NCBI RefSeq assembly: GCF_963576545.1
Contig: NC_083648.1
Coordinates: 10,527,739-10,591,738, forward strand
Length of the DNA stretch: 64,000 nt
From: Limanda limanda
Taxonomy: Eukaryota > Chordata > Actinopteri > Pleuronectiformes > Pleuronectidae
Reading direction: 5' to 3'
Below are positions 14,125 to 28,595 of this stretch, piece by piece (the stretch's first letter is position 1; every line of letters begins with the position of its first letter). The notes under the pieces were generated by a model. It did not search any database. It saw only the letters and a program-made list of their open reading frames with translations, and had not been told where the DNA came from. A program made the position numbers and the translations under genes.

Positions 14125-14909
14125 TAGGGTTGCAAAGGGGCGGAAAGTTTCCATGGGAAGTTAAGCTCGGGAATTTTGAAAAATAAATAAATAGGCAAAT
14201 TAAACGCTGAGCAATAAAAACATCATTCAAAACTCTATTTTAAAGACGTTGAATTTCAACCCTCCACTGTGCATTCTTCCATCACATGCACAGATAACTC
14301 CCAGCATCCTTCACACTACAGCAGGGCTACTGAGGCCTGCTGTAGTGTGCAGGACTAGTCAGGTAAGTTTCGATGATATTACTGGGAAAATATATTAGCA
14401 TGCTGATTGAGGATTGTTCATCTGTTCATCTGCCTATTTCCATTCATTTATCCATCAATTGTAAAATATGTTTACAGACGATTCCAATTGTTTGGCTAAC
14501 TATTTATATCTCTGGCATTGCATTAGTGTTTTTTTACAAACTTTTTTCTCATCTTATTCTACAGAACAATGCCACGTGCACTATCTCATGTGTGGAGACA
14601 TTTCACCCCATCCAATGTAGAAGGAAAGGCTGTGTTCATTTGCAAATACTGTTCAAAGACCTGAAGAATGACACAATGATGCAGAAGCATATGGTCAAGT
14701 GCCCAAAGTTTCCTCAGGGCTCAATTCAGCCTATGACAAAACAAAATGTTTATATTTATGTCTGTATATGACAAGGTAAATACAGTTAGTATAAATTACC
14801 CACAACATTTCCAGTTTATTCCCTTTAATTCCCGTTAATTCCTGTATATTCCCGTTAATTCCCATGGAAAGTTTCCAAGTTTGAATATTCCCGGAATTTT
14901 GCAACCCTA
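14125..14909. mobile_element. hAT-like DNA transposon remnant with BED-finger fragment
   Basis: The ends are tagggttgcaaa (14,125) and its complement ttttgcaacccta (to 14,909). An 8-bp duplication with one mismatch flanks them (gtcgcagg at 14,117-14,124; gttgcagg at 14,910-14,917), as expected for hAT elements. Near the right end sits a sequence preceded by a splice-acceptor-like ttctacag. From ATG at 14,569 it reads MPRALSHVWRHFTPSN, then VFICKYCSK, then after a frameshift and stop KHMVKCPKFPQ. This fits a BED-type zinc finger (C-x2-C ... H-x4-C) of a hAT transposase. The catalytic region is absent, so the copy is non-autonomous. Confidence 0.75.
14312..14349. repeat. perfect 14-bp inverted repeat (hairpin) inside hAT-like element
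   Basis: cacactacagcagg at 14,312-14,325 is the exact reverse complement of cctgctgtagtgtg at 14,336-14,349, with a 10-nt loop. Confidence 0.85.
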
Positions 14910-15359
14910 GTTGCAGGTGATGCAGACTTGTCTCTTTGGCCATTAAAACTGCCCTAACGAGTGTAGATTTATCATCATGTCATGATATTCTGGATTTGAA
15001 CTCACCCGATCAAGTGTTAGATAATATTTTGATCCATTATTTTCCTCATGGATTGATCTGATTATCTTCCTCAATCGGCCATTTTAACATAAGTTCATTT
15101 GTTATATATATTTTTCAGGTCGTGAACTGCACCATCTCCATCATCTCACAATAGGATAATAGTGAATTCATTACTGAACGAGCCCCTATGAAGGGCACTG
15201 ATTTGCAGGAGTTCTTTGATGTTGTGAACGTGACATTACTCACACTTTGACTCGAGTTCCTGTCATCGACAATCCAATCACATCGCTCCGGCAGCTGTTT
15301 GAGCGCCGCAGCTTTTAATTCAGGTTCAAAGATTGAGGTGTACGGAGGAGAGCAGCATC

Positions 15360-15660
15360 TAAACAAGCTCGCGGCGCATTAAGAATGGCCGCCTTTATGA
15401 ATGCAAGCAATGGAAAAATTGGGCCGGGATTTAATCAAAAATCTGCGCTCAATATTCAAGCGACGTTAGCACCTCTTGCTTCTGCCAATAGGTTTACAAA
15501 TGAGCACATTCTTTTAAATAATATGGAAATGGTTACCTGGCTAAGACGCATTCATTCTCCGGGCGAATCATCAATCTGCTGTTTTTGCATCTCAGAATCA
15601 CATTTTGTTTTAACCTGCAACCTTCACCAAGGATAATGGAGTGATTGGGCCTGGTGCGAG
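15360..15660. promoter_or_regulatory. candidate conserved noncoding block
   Basis: Unique AT-balanced sequence (for example cgcattaagaatggcc and gggatttaatcaaaaatc) with no repeat or exon signal; regulatory function is only suspected. Confidence 0.2.
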
Positions 15661-17304
15661 TCAATTCAAACGACAAGACACGAGCCCCCCCCCCCGTCCC
15701 CGTGGAACAACCCTCTATTGATTATTGAAGGCACATTAGGATGAGAGATAAGAGGGTCGCATTTCAATCAGGTTTGTGTTTTCTGATCGGCTTCGCACTG
15801 CAGACACGTCCTCTGACTCTGATTCCTCAGTCGTGTGGAGACATGAAAACGAGTCGTTCTGAGAAAAAGTTTTGGTTCTTCCCGTTCACATTACAGGCCT
15901 TAAGCTGCACTCGCTGATTACAGAGAAACTCCTTCCCAAGGACAAACGACAGATCCATCATGTGACAAAAAGAAAAACCACGTTTCTACTATTATTTGCA
16001 GCTCATTTGCCTCATTGGAGCTCATTTGTGGTTACCTTAGGAGTAGAGCATGGAAATAATTGAAGGAAATGGAATAATGGAGCAGATTGTGGATTTGATT
16101 TAGTTGAAGTCTGGATGTTGGTTAATGAGCTATGTGAATATTGAGAGCTCTGCAGATTCCCAAACAAGAAAATGAGAAATTCTGGAGCCATCTTATTTGT
16201 CCAGAGCGCGACGGTTAGGAAATTCTATTTGTCCGTCGCAGACCAGCTTCCCCAGACACACAATATTTCACCCACACACACACACATATTATAATGCAGA
16301 TGCAAACACTCTCTGTGGAAAAAACTCACATACAAACAGCTAAAAAAAATAAAAATATTCAGCAAGAACACACACACACACACAACCCAACACACGCACT
16401 TGCGCTCATTTATTTGAGGACCCCACGAATCTAAGTAATTCTGCTTTGGGCATGCTGCTGATGGGAGGCAGGGGTAGGGGGTGATGGAAGTGCCTGCGTC
16501 CAGGCAGAATTGATCGTTTGGCAGCTCCAAATGAGAGACAGGCTTGTCTGCGGAACCACGAGGGCCGTGCGGTTGGACTCCAGCGGCGCTCATAAAGTGC
16601 GCTCTTTAAACTGCCGGGGCCCCTGGGAGCCCATGGGGAGGGAGGGAGCCGCCGCCGCGCTAATGAGAACTACCAGAGTGCAAACATGCATGGAAATGAC
16701 TGTTATTCTGTTGATGTGCATTTAAGTGCTTTTTTACTGCCAACCACAAAGAGAGGGAAATAACTGGTGATGAATGGTACCCCCGAAAAGCATTCATTTT
16801 CCTCTTCGGAAGAAAAGAGGAAAACAGAGGGAGGAGGAGGAGGAGGGTGCAGAGAGTAAGATGGAAGGTAAAGACAGGGTGGGGAGTTGCGGAGGGAGGG
16901 AGGCAGGGACGGGGGGGGGGGGGCAGACATGCATGGTGAATGTATTATCTTATTTCACTCGAGTACAGTGACAGGGCGCGATGTGACACCGAGGCGGCGA
17001 GCGGAGATGCATCGGTGGCGGAGAGTTAACCGTCACCGTTCCTCCGCTCCGAGCACGGCGCCTCCATCACAGAGCTGCCACCGCCAAAGGTCACAGCGAT
17101 CACAGACATGATCAGCTCGTTATGAAAATGAGGCTTGTTACGCACGTTCGGAGAAAATTCAGGAAATGGCGTCGCCGTCACGCCAACGGTTCCAGTTCAG
17201 ATTCGGTCTGATTTGGTTTTTTAATGCACTGAGCTCCTCGTCGTTGTGGAGGTGAAATCTTGACTTTTTAGACTTTGGGATTGAGAGAGTAGAGGGTTTC
17301 TTAC

Positions 17305-17454
17305 GAGCTCCGCTGCTTGTACTGGTGTTGATGGCTTCATTCCACTGGTCGGCGCTGGACACGGAGAAGGAGCGCTGGTGCATGCCGTCCTTGCTGCCGC
17401 CGAACACCGAGGCGCCGGTCTGCAGGGACGAGCTGCTGTTGGAGTGAGGAGCAC
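17305..17454 (-). CDS. agap3: agap3 exon: AGAP3-type insert within PH domain
   Basis: The exon is 150 nt, entering with two bases completing Gly and leaving in phase 1. It encodes APHSNSSSSLQTGASVFGGS, KDGMHQRSFSVSSADQWNEA and INTSTSSGA. HQRSFSVSSADQW is the AGAP3-specific counterpart of mammalian HQRSCSVSSADQW and strongly supports the gene assignment; RSFSVS is a possible basophilic kinase site. The donor GAGCTC|gtaaga joins in frame to CT|AAC at 10,890 (Pro-Asn). If unspliced, the frame would run on for about 40 more residues before a stop, so intron retention would give a truncated product. Confidence 0.92.
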
Positions 17455-17689
17455 CTGGAAAACACAAGACAAAAAAACAAAAACATGAATCCTGGTTTCT
17501 CACGTGACGTTTGATTTCCTGACCGATTGTTTCCTTTGAGGGAAAAAAGTCTGTAAAGAAGTGACAATGATGTACTTGAGTTTTTTAGTAGTTTCTAAAG
17601 CACTTTAATGCCACTGCCATCTTATTTGTGCAAATCTCTCTGTCAAACCACCCCCCCCCCCCTCACACAGACACACACAGTAGCGCTCT

Positions 17690-17890
17690 CCCTCTGCCTC
17701 TGCCTCTAATTAGCCCTTAATTAACAAGATACACTCTGAACGCTAATTATCTCGCCTCATCCCTCTGACTGCCACATCGATCTCCACTGGCGTCAGCAGG
17801 CGTTCTCTCCCCAACTTCCAATCAGGCGAGCCACGGACGCCTGGCTCTCTTTACTAATTCATGGGCTAGGCTGCGCCATGTGAGGTCCTT
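17690..17890. promoter_or_regulatory. candidate noncoding element with clustered TAATTA motifs
   Basis: Three TAATTA-type homeodomain cores occur within about 50 bp (tctaattagccc, cttaattaacaag, gctaattatctc), followed by unique sequence. The clustering is seen directly; enhancer function is inference. Confidence 0.35.
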
Positions 17891-18650
17891 CCCTCCTGTT
17901 CACGAGCAGCCGCTACAACTCGTCCTAACTACTCGGAAAAAACTCCATAGATACATTTCACAGGCACGTGAGGGGAATCCGAAATAACAGCTTTGGCTTT
18001 AATATGCAATAAACCAAAATAATTGATTCCAAACTTGATAATTAGGGTGTTTCCTACAGAATTAGTTTTTATTTAATTGAATTTAAAATGTTTTGAATCA
18101 CCTAAATGAAAAGATGGGTTGTTTACAAAAACATTACCTGCTAGAATAAAAAAAAAATCACAATATCTATCAGCTAAAATCTTCAGGTTACACAGCTACA
18201 AGGAAAAACTAATCAAATTTAATAAGATAAATAGATAATGACATTGAAATGTTTTGTTTTAGAAAAAAAAGTAATTTCTGACTTTCTACACATGTTTTCT
18301 TTATCTTGTAGGTATCACACATCAGGTCCTTTTATTCAACAATTACAGGAGAATATCCGTTTCTGATTGAGGTGACAATAACAGAGAATATAGTGTGCGG
18401 GTCGTGTGTAAAGTAAACTAAGCGGCACGGGTGCTTGTTAGGATAATATGTCCTACTCATTATCTAGAGTAATAAGTGTATCAAATTCACATAATCATGT
18501 CTAATTAGTATCAGTAATTATCTTGTTGGGCCCGGGAATATTAATCTTCGGGTCCCAGAGGGGAGGGAGCAGAATCGCAGCGAGAACGGGCGAGAGAGCG
18601 AGGGAATCATGCTGAGGAGCGCCGACTAAATTAGCATGCTGAAATCAGAG

Positions 18651-18691
18651 CGGAGGAGGAGGAGGAGGAGGAGGAGGAGGAGGAGGAGGAG
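18651..18691 (+). repeat. (GGA)n microsatellite
   Basis: Thirteen or so perfect GGA units. Confidence 0.9.
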
Positions 18692-20218
18692 GGGAACAGG
18701 AACGAAGAGTAGGGGTACTGGAAAGAAAATGTAGAACTTTGTTTTTGAAAAAAGGAGATGGATGAGCGATCCAGTAAATAAGTTCAGGACGTCTTTAAAA
18801 AGGCCTCTGATTGCTCGAATCATTACTGAATTAAGGGCATTTAAAAATATGATTTAATAAACAACCAGAGCTGCGTGTTGCTTTGTTTTCAGTAGAGACC
18901 TGATATTACAGAATTACATGTTTGATCATCATCATTGTTATAACAGTTAAAACAATAACGCTGCATATCAGTCAATTTTTATTCTCAAAGTTTGACTCTA
19001 TGATACCAGAAAAAAAAAGATTAAAAAAAAAGAAAAAAACTCTTATAACTACAAGGCAACTTCGATTGATATTCAAAATTCAACAATCAGGTCTAATTGT
19101 CAAATTGGATGCTAATGATTAATGAATTATACATGGCTGTACCCATTAGTCCCCAGAGACCACTCCTGCATAAAGGGGAGGATAATGTAATTACAGTGGA
19201 GAAATAATCAGCTCGTGGCATTAAAAGAGCAGTGAACTCCCAGCTCCAGCCAGGCCTGACTCCATGTGTTCTCCAGCTCCAACACTGGAGCTACACACTG
19301 GACTGTGGTGGTGACTGATGCACTGCGATGTAGGATCACATCTAATGGCTGGATGGGGTCAAGTAGAAATAAACCAAAGTGTCATTTCATTTCAATCTAG
19401 TAAATGTTCAAAAACAATTAAAAAAAACTAAAAAACACTATAATGCAGGAAAACCTTTTAGTCGGACAGAAGTGATACACTTGATCACTATAATTAACAT
19501 CATCAATATATCATTATATCCACATCATATCTATTTTTATGATTAAATTTAACCATCCAGCTTTGAAACTGTTTGAAATCTAGACAGTGGTAACTAAGAA
19601 GAAGGTGTAACCAAGTTCTGTCCTCAACTTTACTGGAGTATTTCCTGTTCCTCCATTATATTTCAATGGCTAATATTTAATAGCACTTAATTTAATTGGC
19701 CACTACAGTATTTATTTCCACAATTTTTTTTAAAACTGCATGGATTTGAATTGATTAAACCCAACAGCTTAAAGTAAAGAAATCTGCATCCAGCTTCAAC
19801 TTAATATGTATCTTAAAAATGTATGTATAGGTATTAATGATAAAATCATTTAACATTTAATAATAGGACACTGAGGAAGCAGACTATAACGAGTGCTTTG
19901 TCACATCTTGCTGATAATACTTCTACCTAATTACATTGGAGATGTTTCACTTTTAATTAAGTACTTTCACCCTGTGGTATTATTATTTTGACTTAAATAA
20001 TGAATGTGAGTACTTCCTTACTCTAATAGATGCAGATATGATCATAAAAAACAATCATTAAAGATGAGGAAGATACAAATTATTAAAGATGTTACTACAT
20101 GAACTTTTGCATGTTTCTCGTCAGAATTAACAAAAACGTACAAAGTGTAAACCCAGATAATGAGAACTTCTCCCTGACTGTATCATCATGTGTGTATAGA
20201 GATAACAGAAGCCATATA

Positions 20219-20238
20219 GTGTGTGTGTGTGTGTGTGA
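20219..20238 (+). repeat. (GT)n microsatellite, short
   Basis: Ten GT units. Confidence 0.85.
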
Positions 20239-22739
20239 GCTGCAGGCGATCCAGGGCGGGGGTGTTAAGTAGAGGCGATGGATTAGCAGGGAGCAGCGCT
20301 GCCTTGCTTCTCATTTCTCTTTAGGCCGGGCCGTCAGTGAGCTGATGAGCCGTGACGAGGCCTGACCCCTCCGTGGAGTTGTTGCCATTATGTACAAGTA
20401 GTGGGATAATGAAGCATTCATGCTAATGTGGGCCGGGCGGCGCATCATCTGTGTGTAATCCACCGCCATCGCCCCCCCGACCACCGCCCGGACGCAGCCC
20501 TCCAGCCCCGACACGGCTGCCAGTCAGGCGGGTGTATCCACACCTAGGTTTAAAATGCTTCAAAGTAACTCTACATCATCCACATTAGTCTGACTCCTAA
20601 GTTATGTAAATATTTACTGCAGTTTTGTATTGATATTTGTTTTAGCTGAGTAAGAAATGGAGATTAAATTGTCAGAGGTCACTGTGTCCCTGCGACAAAC
20701 TTTGGATGCGATTTCCATAAAGATGAAGCAATATGAACAAATTAAATCCAAAATTGAACAATAAGTAACTCTGCGTTTAAAAAAATTTTGTTTATGTTTA
20801 TTACACATATTTTTTATTAAATTAAGGAATAAAAAAAGAGCTTGAGGCTTATCTAAAGGATATTTGTTGTCACAACAACCAATTAACAGCCAGGTACCAA
20901 GAGCTGAAAGCTCCAGCTTCAGTCAGATGCAACTTTTGATGTCAGAGTCATGTGATTAAATTAAATAGATCCTTTTCGTTATAATAAGTTATCACAGGGC
21001 ACTTGTCATATTGAGCAGGTCCGGTCTATACTCTATACTCGTATCAAAAGACACACAACATTCCCCCTTGAGCAAAAACTTCCCTCCAACAGTAGAAACC
21101 ACGCCTCGGAGTCAGCTGCTGTCTGCCTGTGGCGTATGGAGGGCATGAAAAACTAATAGGCAAGCATTAAGGATCTAGAAACTTCCAGCTCCTTCCACTA
21201 TCACTGGTGGAAATACAAATTAATGCTCATGTTACATTTACTTAATTGGCAGAGGCCTTTGTCTTAAGCGACGTGCAAACAAGACCCAATAGAAGCCGGA
21301 GAACGGAGCATTGAAAATTTAGTGTAAAAAAAAACAGACGAGACTGAAACAATTTACAATTCCAAAATATTTCTGATCTAATCTTTTATAAAACAATATC
21401 CACTTTTGATTTAATATTAATAGAATTAAAAGTTCCAGTGCAACGGAACACATTATAGGTGGTAATAATATTGTAACTACTACATCCAGTGTGTAACAAA
21501 AGAAAATACTTTAAACCCTTCATTCATACCACACACACACACACTGCACCAGTGCTGGAGGCAGATGTTTCATGAAGCTGCTGCACGGTCAGAACACGTT
21601 GGATTCTACGAAGCTACAGACGAGAACAGGAGACAAACTGTGGCGCAGAGTGAGAGCGGACCGAGCTAAACACTTTCCTAAAACCTCCACCTCTCCTTCC
21701 ACATGCCTCCCTCTCCCCCACAGGATTGATTAAAAGTGACTGGGCCCATTAATACTCTGATACAATGGATCTGTCGCCGGTGACACGGCAGGATGCGTGT
21801 TAACAGGGAGGATCATATTTAAAACGGTTCCGCTCCGCACCCAGCCAAGGAATTAAACCTGGCCGCTTGGCAAACTCCTGGGCGCATGCGTTCCCTCATT
21901 TACTCTCCGTCTTCTCAACCTCTCCTCTTCATCTTCCCATCGCACCCCCCCCCCCTCCACTCCGCCCATCCTTCTCTCCGTCGCTATCCCTCTTCTCCCA
22001 GTGATTATAAAGGTCTTTAGATCTAAGGAATGAATGAATTACCAAAGGCAAAGACAAGGCTTGTGATTTGGATGCCGTGAATAAAAAATTACCCCTTTGT
22101 TCCCTTCATCAATTGCATGTCTAATGAAATCAAAATCCCGATCGCATAATCAGGAAAGGGTCCTCCACCCGGAGAGAGACCTGATGTGATTTGTAACCTT
22201 TCTTTTCCTAAGTGGAGATTAAGGCAAATCTCCCTCACATTGTTCCCTGATGCGCAAATGGATGGAAACGGAGAATCTTGAATTTGTCATGGAGGAGTCT
22301 CGTCCGGGAAATGAACACGAGGAGAAAATAACATTGTTGAGGAGAAAAAAAATTAACTAAAAGGAGGAAAACAAACCAGTTGGCACGGTTTCCCACGAAG
22401 AACCTTATCTGGCCTGTTTTTCAAGCTGCTTTTGTCCGCCCTGATGCCCCCCCCCCCCCCCACTCCTCAACCCAACACTCAAGGTTAACAGTCTGTGCGG
22501 TGAAACAACCTCCGTCCAGTGTCCTCCGCTGTGTAAACTCCTACATCTTTCTGCTGGTGAGTGATGAACCCGGGCCGCGGTGGCAGCTCTTTGGCCGGGA
22601 TCACCAGTCACCAGGAACCAGGCCCGGCCGGCGCCAGCGGTCCCGGCTGACCCGTCTCTGGCGCTGAACCCGCTCTCAGCCGGTTAGACGCAGCCTGAGC
22701 GATGGAAGCACGGTGCCCATTTCACAGCTGATGAAGGGC

Positions 22740-22810
22740 CCGCCTCCCTCTGGGGATCACTTTGCTAATTAGTATTAATTACTCTTAATTCTAAGCCTCA
22801 AATCCAATCA
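22740..22810. promoter_or_regulatory. TAATTA-rich patch
   Basis: gctaattagtattaattact and the following cttaattctaag place three ATTA cores within 35 bp. Candidate homeodomain-factor site cluster. Confidence 0.3.
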
Positions 22811-22937
22811 CCGACTTCCACTCTTTTTTTTTTAAGCCCGCCAGACTCTCTGCAGCCTCCGGTGGCACGGGGGGTTATTTATAAACTTGATTGGTGGAGA
22901 AACTCTGGTCAGGACCAAAGTGTCTCTGATGCCGTGA

Positions 22938-22960
22938 CCCCCCCCCCCCCCCCCCCCCCA
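22938..22960 (+). repeat. poly-C tract
   Basis: Homopolymer of more than 20 C; the length is likely imprecise in assembly. Confidence 0.85.
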
Positions 22961-23792
22961 CCACCACCGATGATGACAAATAACTAGGTCAGTGTCAAAT
23001 AGTCAAAGAAAACCAACCTCTTTGATTCTTTTGTGTGATTTTTTCCTTTACATGGACGCGTTGTTTAAACACAATGTTAATCCCCTCTTTGGTAATTTGG
23101 AGAATTAATCGATTTCTCATAGATGCTCATTAAGTCATCATTGTGTGTGGTATGAAACAGCTGATTTGCATGAATGAAACATACAGACAGAAGATAATTA
23201 ACCTGTTGGGAGCCATTTTTATGAATAATCGCAAACTGACTACATAGAAGATTAGCAGAGTAATAAAAGGCTCATTGAGTAACCATTACATATCGTACCT
23301 GTGACTGGTTTTCCTATGAGACCTCTCTGTACCTTCCACGTGTGCGTTTGATATAAACTTCAACAAAACAACTTCAAAAATTTACTTAAAGCTGAAATGT
23401 CGTACCAATATACCCGAAGCTTTGGAACAAACCACTCTTTTAATGATTATTTGATCTGCTGATTACTTTCTTAATTGAGCGATTAATTGTTTTATTATGA
23501 AAATCATGAAAAATGACTTCCTGAAGCACAGTGTGAGGATTTTAAATTCCTTGTTCTGGTGATCAAACGTTTAAAAAACAAAGATTTACTGTGATATAAA
23601 ACAGAAGAGCAGGAAATTCTAACACTTGGAAAAAATATATCTTTAAATATGTATCTTAAGGTCTTAGTTAAATCATCCATTGATCGATTCAATGTTTCGA
23701 CTCTTGTAAAAACAAAACATTAAGTCTTGGTAATTAAAAAAGTGCAACAGAACCAGAGGCCTTCAGCCTTGTAATGGGGGGGGGGCGTGTAC

Positions 23793-23964
23793 CTGTGCTT
23801 CCGATGCCCAGCTGCAGGGCGCTGCGGTCCTTGGTCAGCCCGTTGGTCTTGGGACTCGCCGTGGGAGCGACGGTGGACACCGCCCTCGGTGGTCGCTTCC
23901 CGGGAACCTTGACCGTGGTCCTCAGCAGGTCAATCTCCTTCCCATGCACATTCTGCATGTAGTC
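23793..23964 (-). CDS. agap3: agap3 exon: PH domain strand and start of split insert
   Basis: The exon is 172 nt, entering in phase 0 and leaving in phase 1. It begins [20 protein letters not shown], continues [20 protein letters not shown] and ends [17 protein letters not shown]. The first 20 residues continue the PH domain (LLRTTVKV); from PGKRPPR on it is a flexible Ser/Pro/Thr insert that divides the PH fold in all AGAP1/3 proteins. The borders are gatgcag|GACT and AGCACAG|gtacac. Confidence 0.94.
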
Positions 23965-25891
<1,927 letters not shown>

Positions 25892-26542
25892 TTATAGACG
25901 TTAAATACCAAAAAATAACAATATTATTATCATTGCTACTACACATTTGTTACGGTGGTGACATGGAGCGGTTTGGTTTAATGAAAGACATGGAGCAAAC
26001 AAGTGACAATTATGAAACAAAAAAAAAATAAACTCATAATAAAACAATGTAATTAAATCCCCTTTATTCTTCATTCTTCCTTTTGTGTCATTTGTTTGGG
26101 TGACAGGTTTAATGATATGTTAGTTTTTCCGCTGTGACCACTTGATCCCACAGAACTGGCTCAGTTCCTCGGGCTCAGGGGCCATTCACAAAAGAGAGAC
26201 AATCCAATTTGCCAGACCTCCTCCCTGCATTCATACACATAACATGCTGAACTCTGGAAGACCTCTCAATCCTGGAATTAGTGAGTGTGATCTCCCCCTC
26301 TTCAAAGACCCTCCACTCGGGTCTTATTCTATTCTACTTTATCTTCTGAGGCCCTTCAGGCCCTCAGATGGTTTTTATCTGCAGAGTAAATCCAGCGGTA
26401 AACAATGCAGTTCCTCGGCTGGAGGTGGCCAAATGCCGCGGACTGTAAAGGGGCCAGGAGGCTCTCCGGGGTTAAACAGTGAGGAGGGGCACGCTTAATT
26501 AGGGGATTAGGCCGAGGCAATGTTTGTGCTTTTACAGCCAGG

Positions 26543-26678
<136 letters not shown>

Positions 26679-27224
26679 GGGTGGTGGGGGGTTAGAGGGG
26701 TTGTGTTTTGCTAGCCAGGCCCATCCTGTAGGCTTTAATCCTTATTAACACATCAGGAAGAGTTGACCCTCTGTGACCTGGGCACCAGGCTGTTAGCCGA
26801 CAATCATCCTAATCCCAACCCTGAGTCTTTTTTTGGGTGGGTGGGACTTCAGAGTTTGGGCTTCTTCCTTATTTCTTATTATTAACATTCCTGCCAGTAA
26901 AACTTTAAATATGTTCCAAAACTTTACTCTAAATTTCGTATAAAAGTTAGAAAATTATATATTAAACAACGAAAACAACCAAAAAACAAACCAGCATCCA
27001 ACTTGTCTGTTGCTTAATACACTTTGTCTTTAATTTTATTTTTAAGTACTGAACTTATATAACTGGATGGAAATTTCAATCCAATGAAATAGAAATAAAA
27101 ATGATAAATTTCTATAAATTCTATAAATATTTCATATGATGTATTAAATTGGTTCAATAGCTTTTTAATGCTCCTTAATGCGGAGTGAAAAACACATCTA
27201 AATTGTAAATGTTCTCATCCAAGG

Positions 27225-27540
27225 AGGTTGTGTTTTCATCAATGTTTGTTTGCATTACACAACAACTACTGGACGGATTGTCACGAAACTTGGTGGATGG
27301 GTCAGGGAAGGACTCATTCAATTTCATTGCGGCTCTGGATCAGGGGGCAGTTCCAGTAATGAGTTTTCCTTCACTTTAACATTGCAACATATTTTATTTT
27401 CCCAGAGAATAATTCATGGATATTTAGGGAACTGATATGAAGTGTGTGCATTTTGGTGCAGCTTAATTGAATTTAAGGGGACTGTTGTGCCATGGCCAAG
27501 GTATTAGATCTACTAAGTGCCATTCTAGTTATTAATAAAC
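27225..27540 (+). repeat. dispersed teleost repeat family, copy 2 (near full length)
   Basis: It shows the family blocks in order: ggaggttgtgttttcatc; aactactggacggattgt; cacgaaacttggtggatggg; agagaataattcatggat; gtgtgcattttggtgcag; aaggggactgttgtgcc; agtgccattctagtt. It serves as the best reference copy here. Confidence 0.65.
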
Positions 27541-28030
27541 GAAAAAGCCTTGGTTAACTATTGATAGTTCTGGGGATTTTCCAGGAAGAAACATCGTGTC
27601 CTTCAATCGATAAGTTGCTGACTGCCCAGACTCCTCTCAATCCAGTCAATAATGGAACAGTAAACACTTTTTAAATGGCTCTAATCATACAGAGTAAATG
27701 ATCCGGGTGCGGAGCCTCTGGCAACTTTATAATGCATGTTTTACAAGCACATAGGTTGCTCATCTCGGGCTCTTACTGAAGCATACACAAATCTATACAT
27801 GCAATCAGTGCGGAGTTTCAGATATTTATTATCAGCCGAGTTGTGAAGTGGATCGATGGAGACGCTGAGACAAATATTTGAACACGTGCACACTAATTCT
27901 CCTGCTTTGTAATGAACGGTTACACATTTTAACTGGAACTCGTCAAATGATTCGAAATCATTAATCATAATTGTTCTGTTATTCGTCACGTTGGATCGAG
28001 TACTGTGGATTTTTATGAGATCATTTGACA

Positions 28031-28053
28031 TTGTGTGTGTGTGTGTGTGTGTT
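28031..28053 (+). repeat. (TG)n microsatellite
   Basis: Eleven units; part of a cluster of three arrays within 600 bp. Confidence 0.9.
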
Positions 28054-28284
28054 AGAAAGCACACGACTACACCCACACACACACAAAAGGAGACGAGTGT
28101 GTCCAGCCTGTGCGACATAAGGAAACAGGCCGATGAACAGACGCGCTCTCCTTCTCCACACAATTGTCATATCTCCACGGAGGAGATAGTGTCTCTGCCT
28201 TCCTTTTGTCAGACGACCGGGAGAAAGCTGCATCCTGCCACTGGGGCTGAGTGATAGGCCGGCCCTTTGTAGCAGAGGAGCGGG

Positions 28285-28286
<2 letters not shown>

Positions 28287-28343
<57 letters not shown>
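28287..28343 (+). repeat. (TG)n microsatellite
   Basis: About 28 units. Confidence 0.93.
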
Positions 28344-28345
<2 letters not shown>

Positions 28346-28543
28346 AGGGGTCCGGTGATGGGGCGGGAATGCACTCACTACTGGAGCCGCCAGCAGCTCC
28401 TCAGCAGTGAGTGCATTGTTATCCTCTCTCACTATTTTTATAGATGGGAGTTGGGGAGGGGGAGCAGAGGGAGAGAGTGAAGGATGGGAGGGAGGGGGGG
28501 GGGGGTCACTCTGTGTGTAATTTGGCCTGATGGGGTGAGGCGG

Positions 28544-28545
<2 letters not shown>

Positions 28546-28594
<49 letters not shown>
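28546..28594 (+). repeat. (TG)n microsatellite
   Basis: About 24 units, next to a G-run at 28,493-28,505. Confidence 0.93.

Positions 28595-28595
<1 letters not shown>

Larger units (their letters stand above)
17455..23792 (-). other. agap3 intron between insert exons
   Basis: The intron of about 6.3 kb holds a GGA repeat (18,651-18,691), a GT run (20,219-20,238), C-tracts near 22,448 and 22,938, and TAATTA-rich unique blocks at 17,690-17,890 and 22,740-22,800. No exon or gene is seen. ORFs here are short and GC-run derived. Confidence 0.7.

Noticed and set aside
26142..26498. 118-codon plus-strand ORF
   Set aside because: No start context, no splice partners and no family resemblance; random length in GC-balanced intron sequence.
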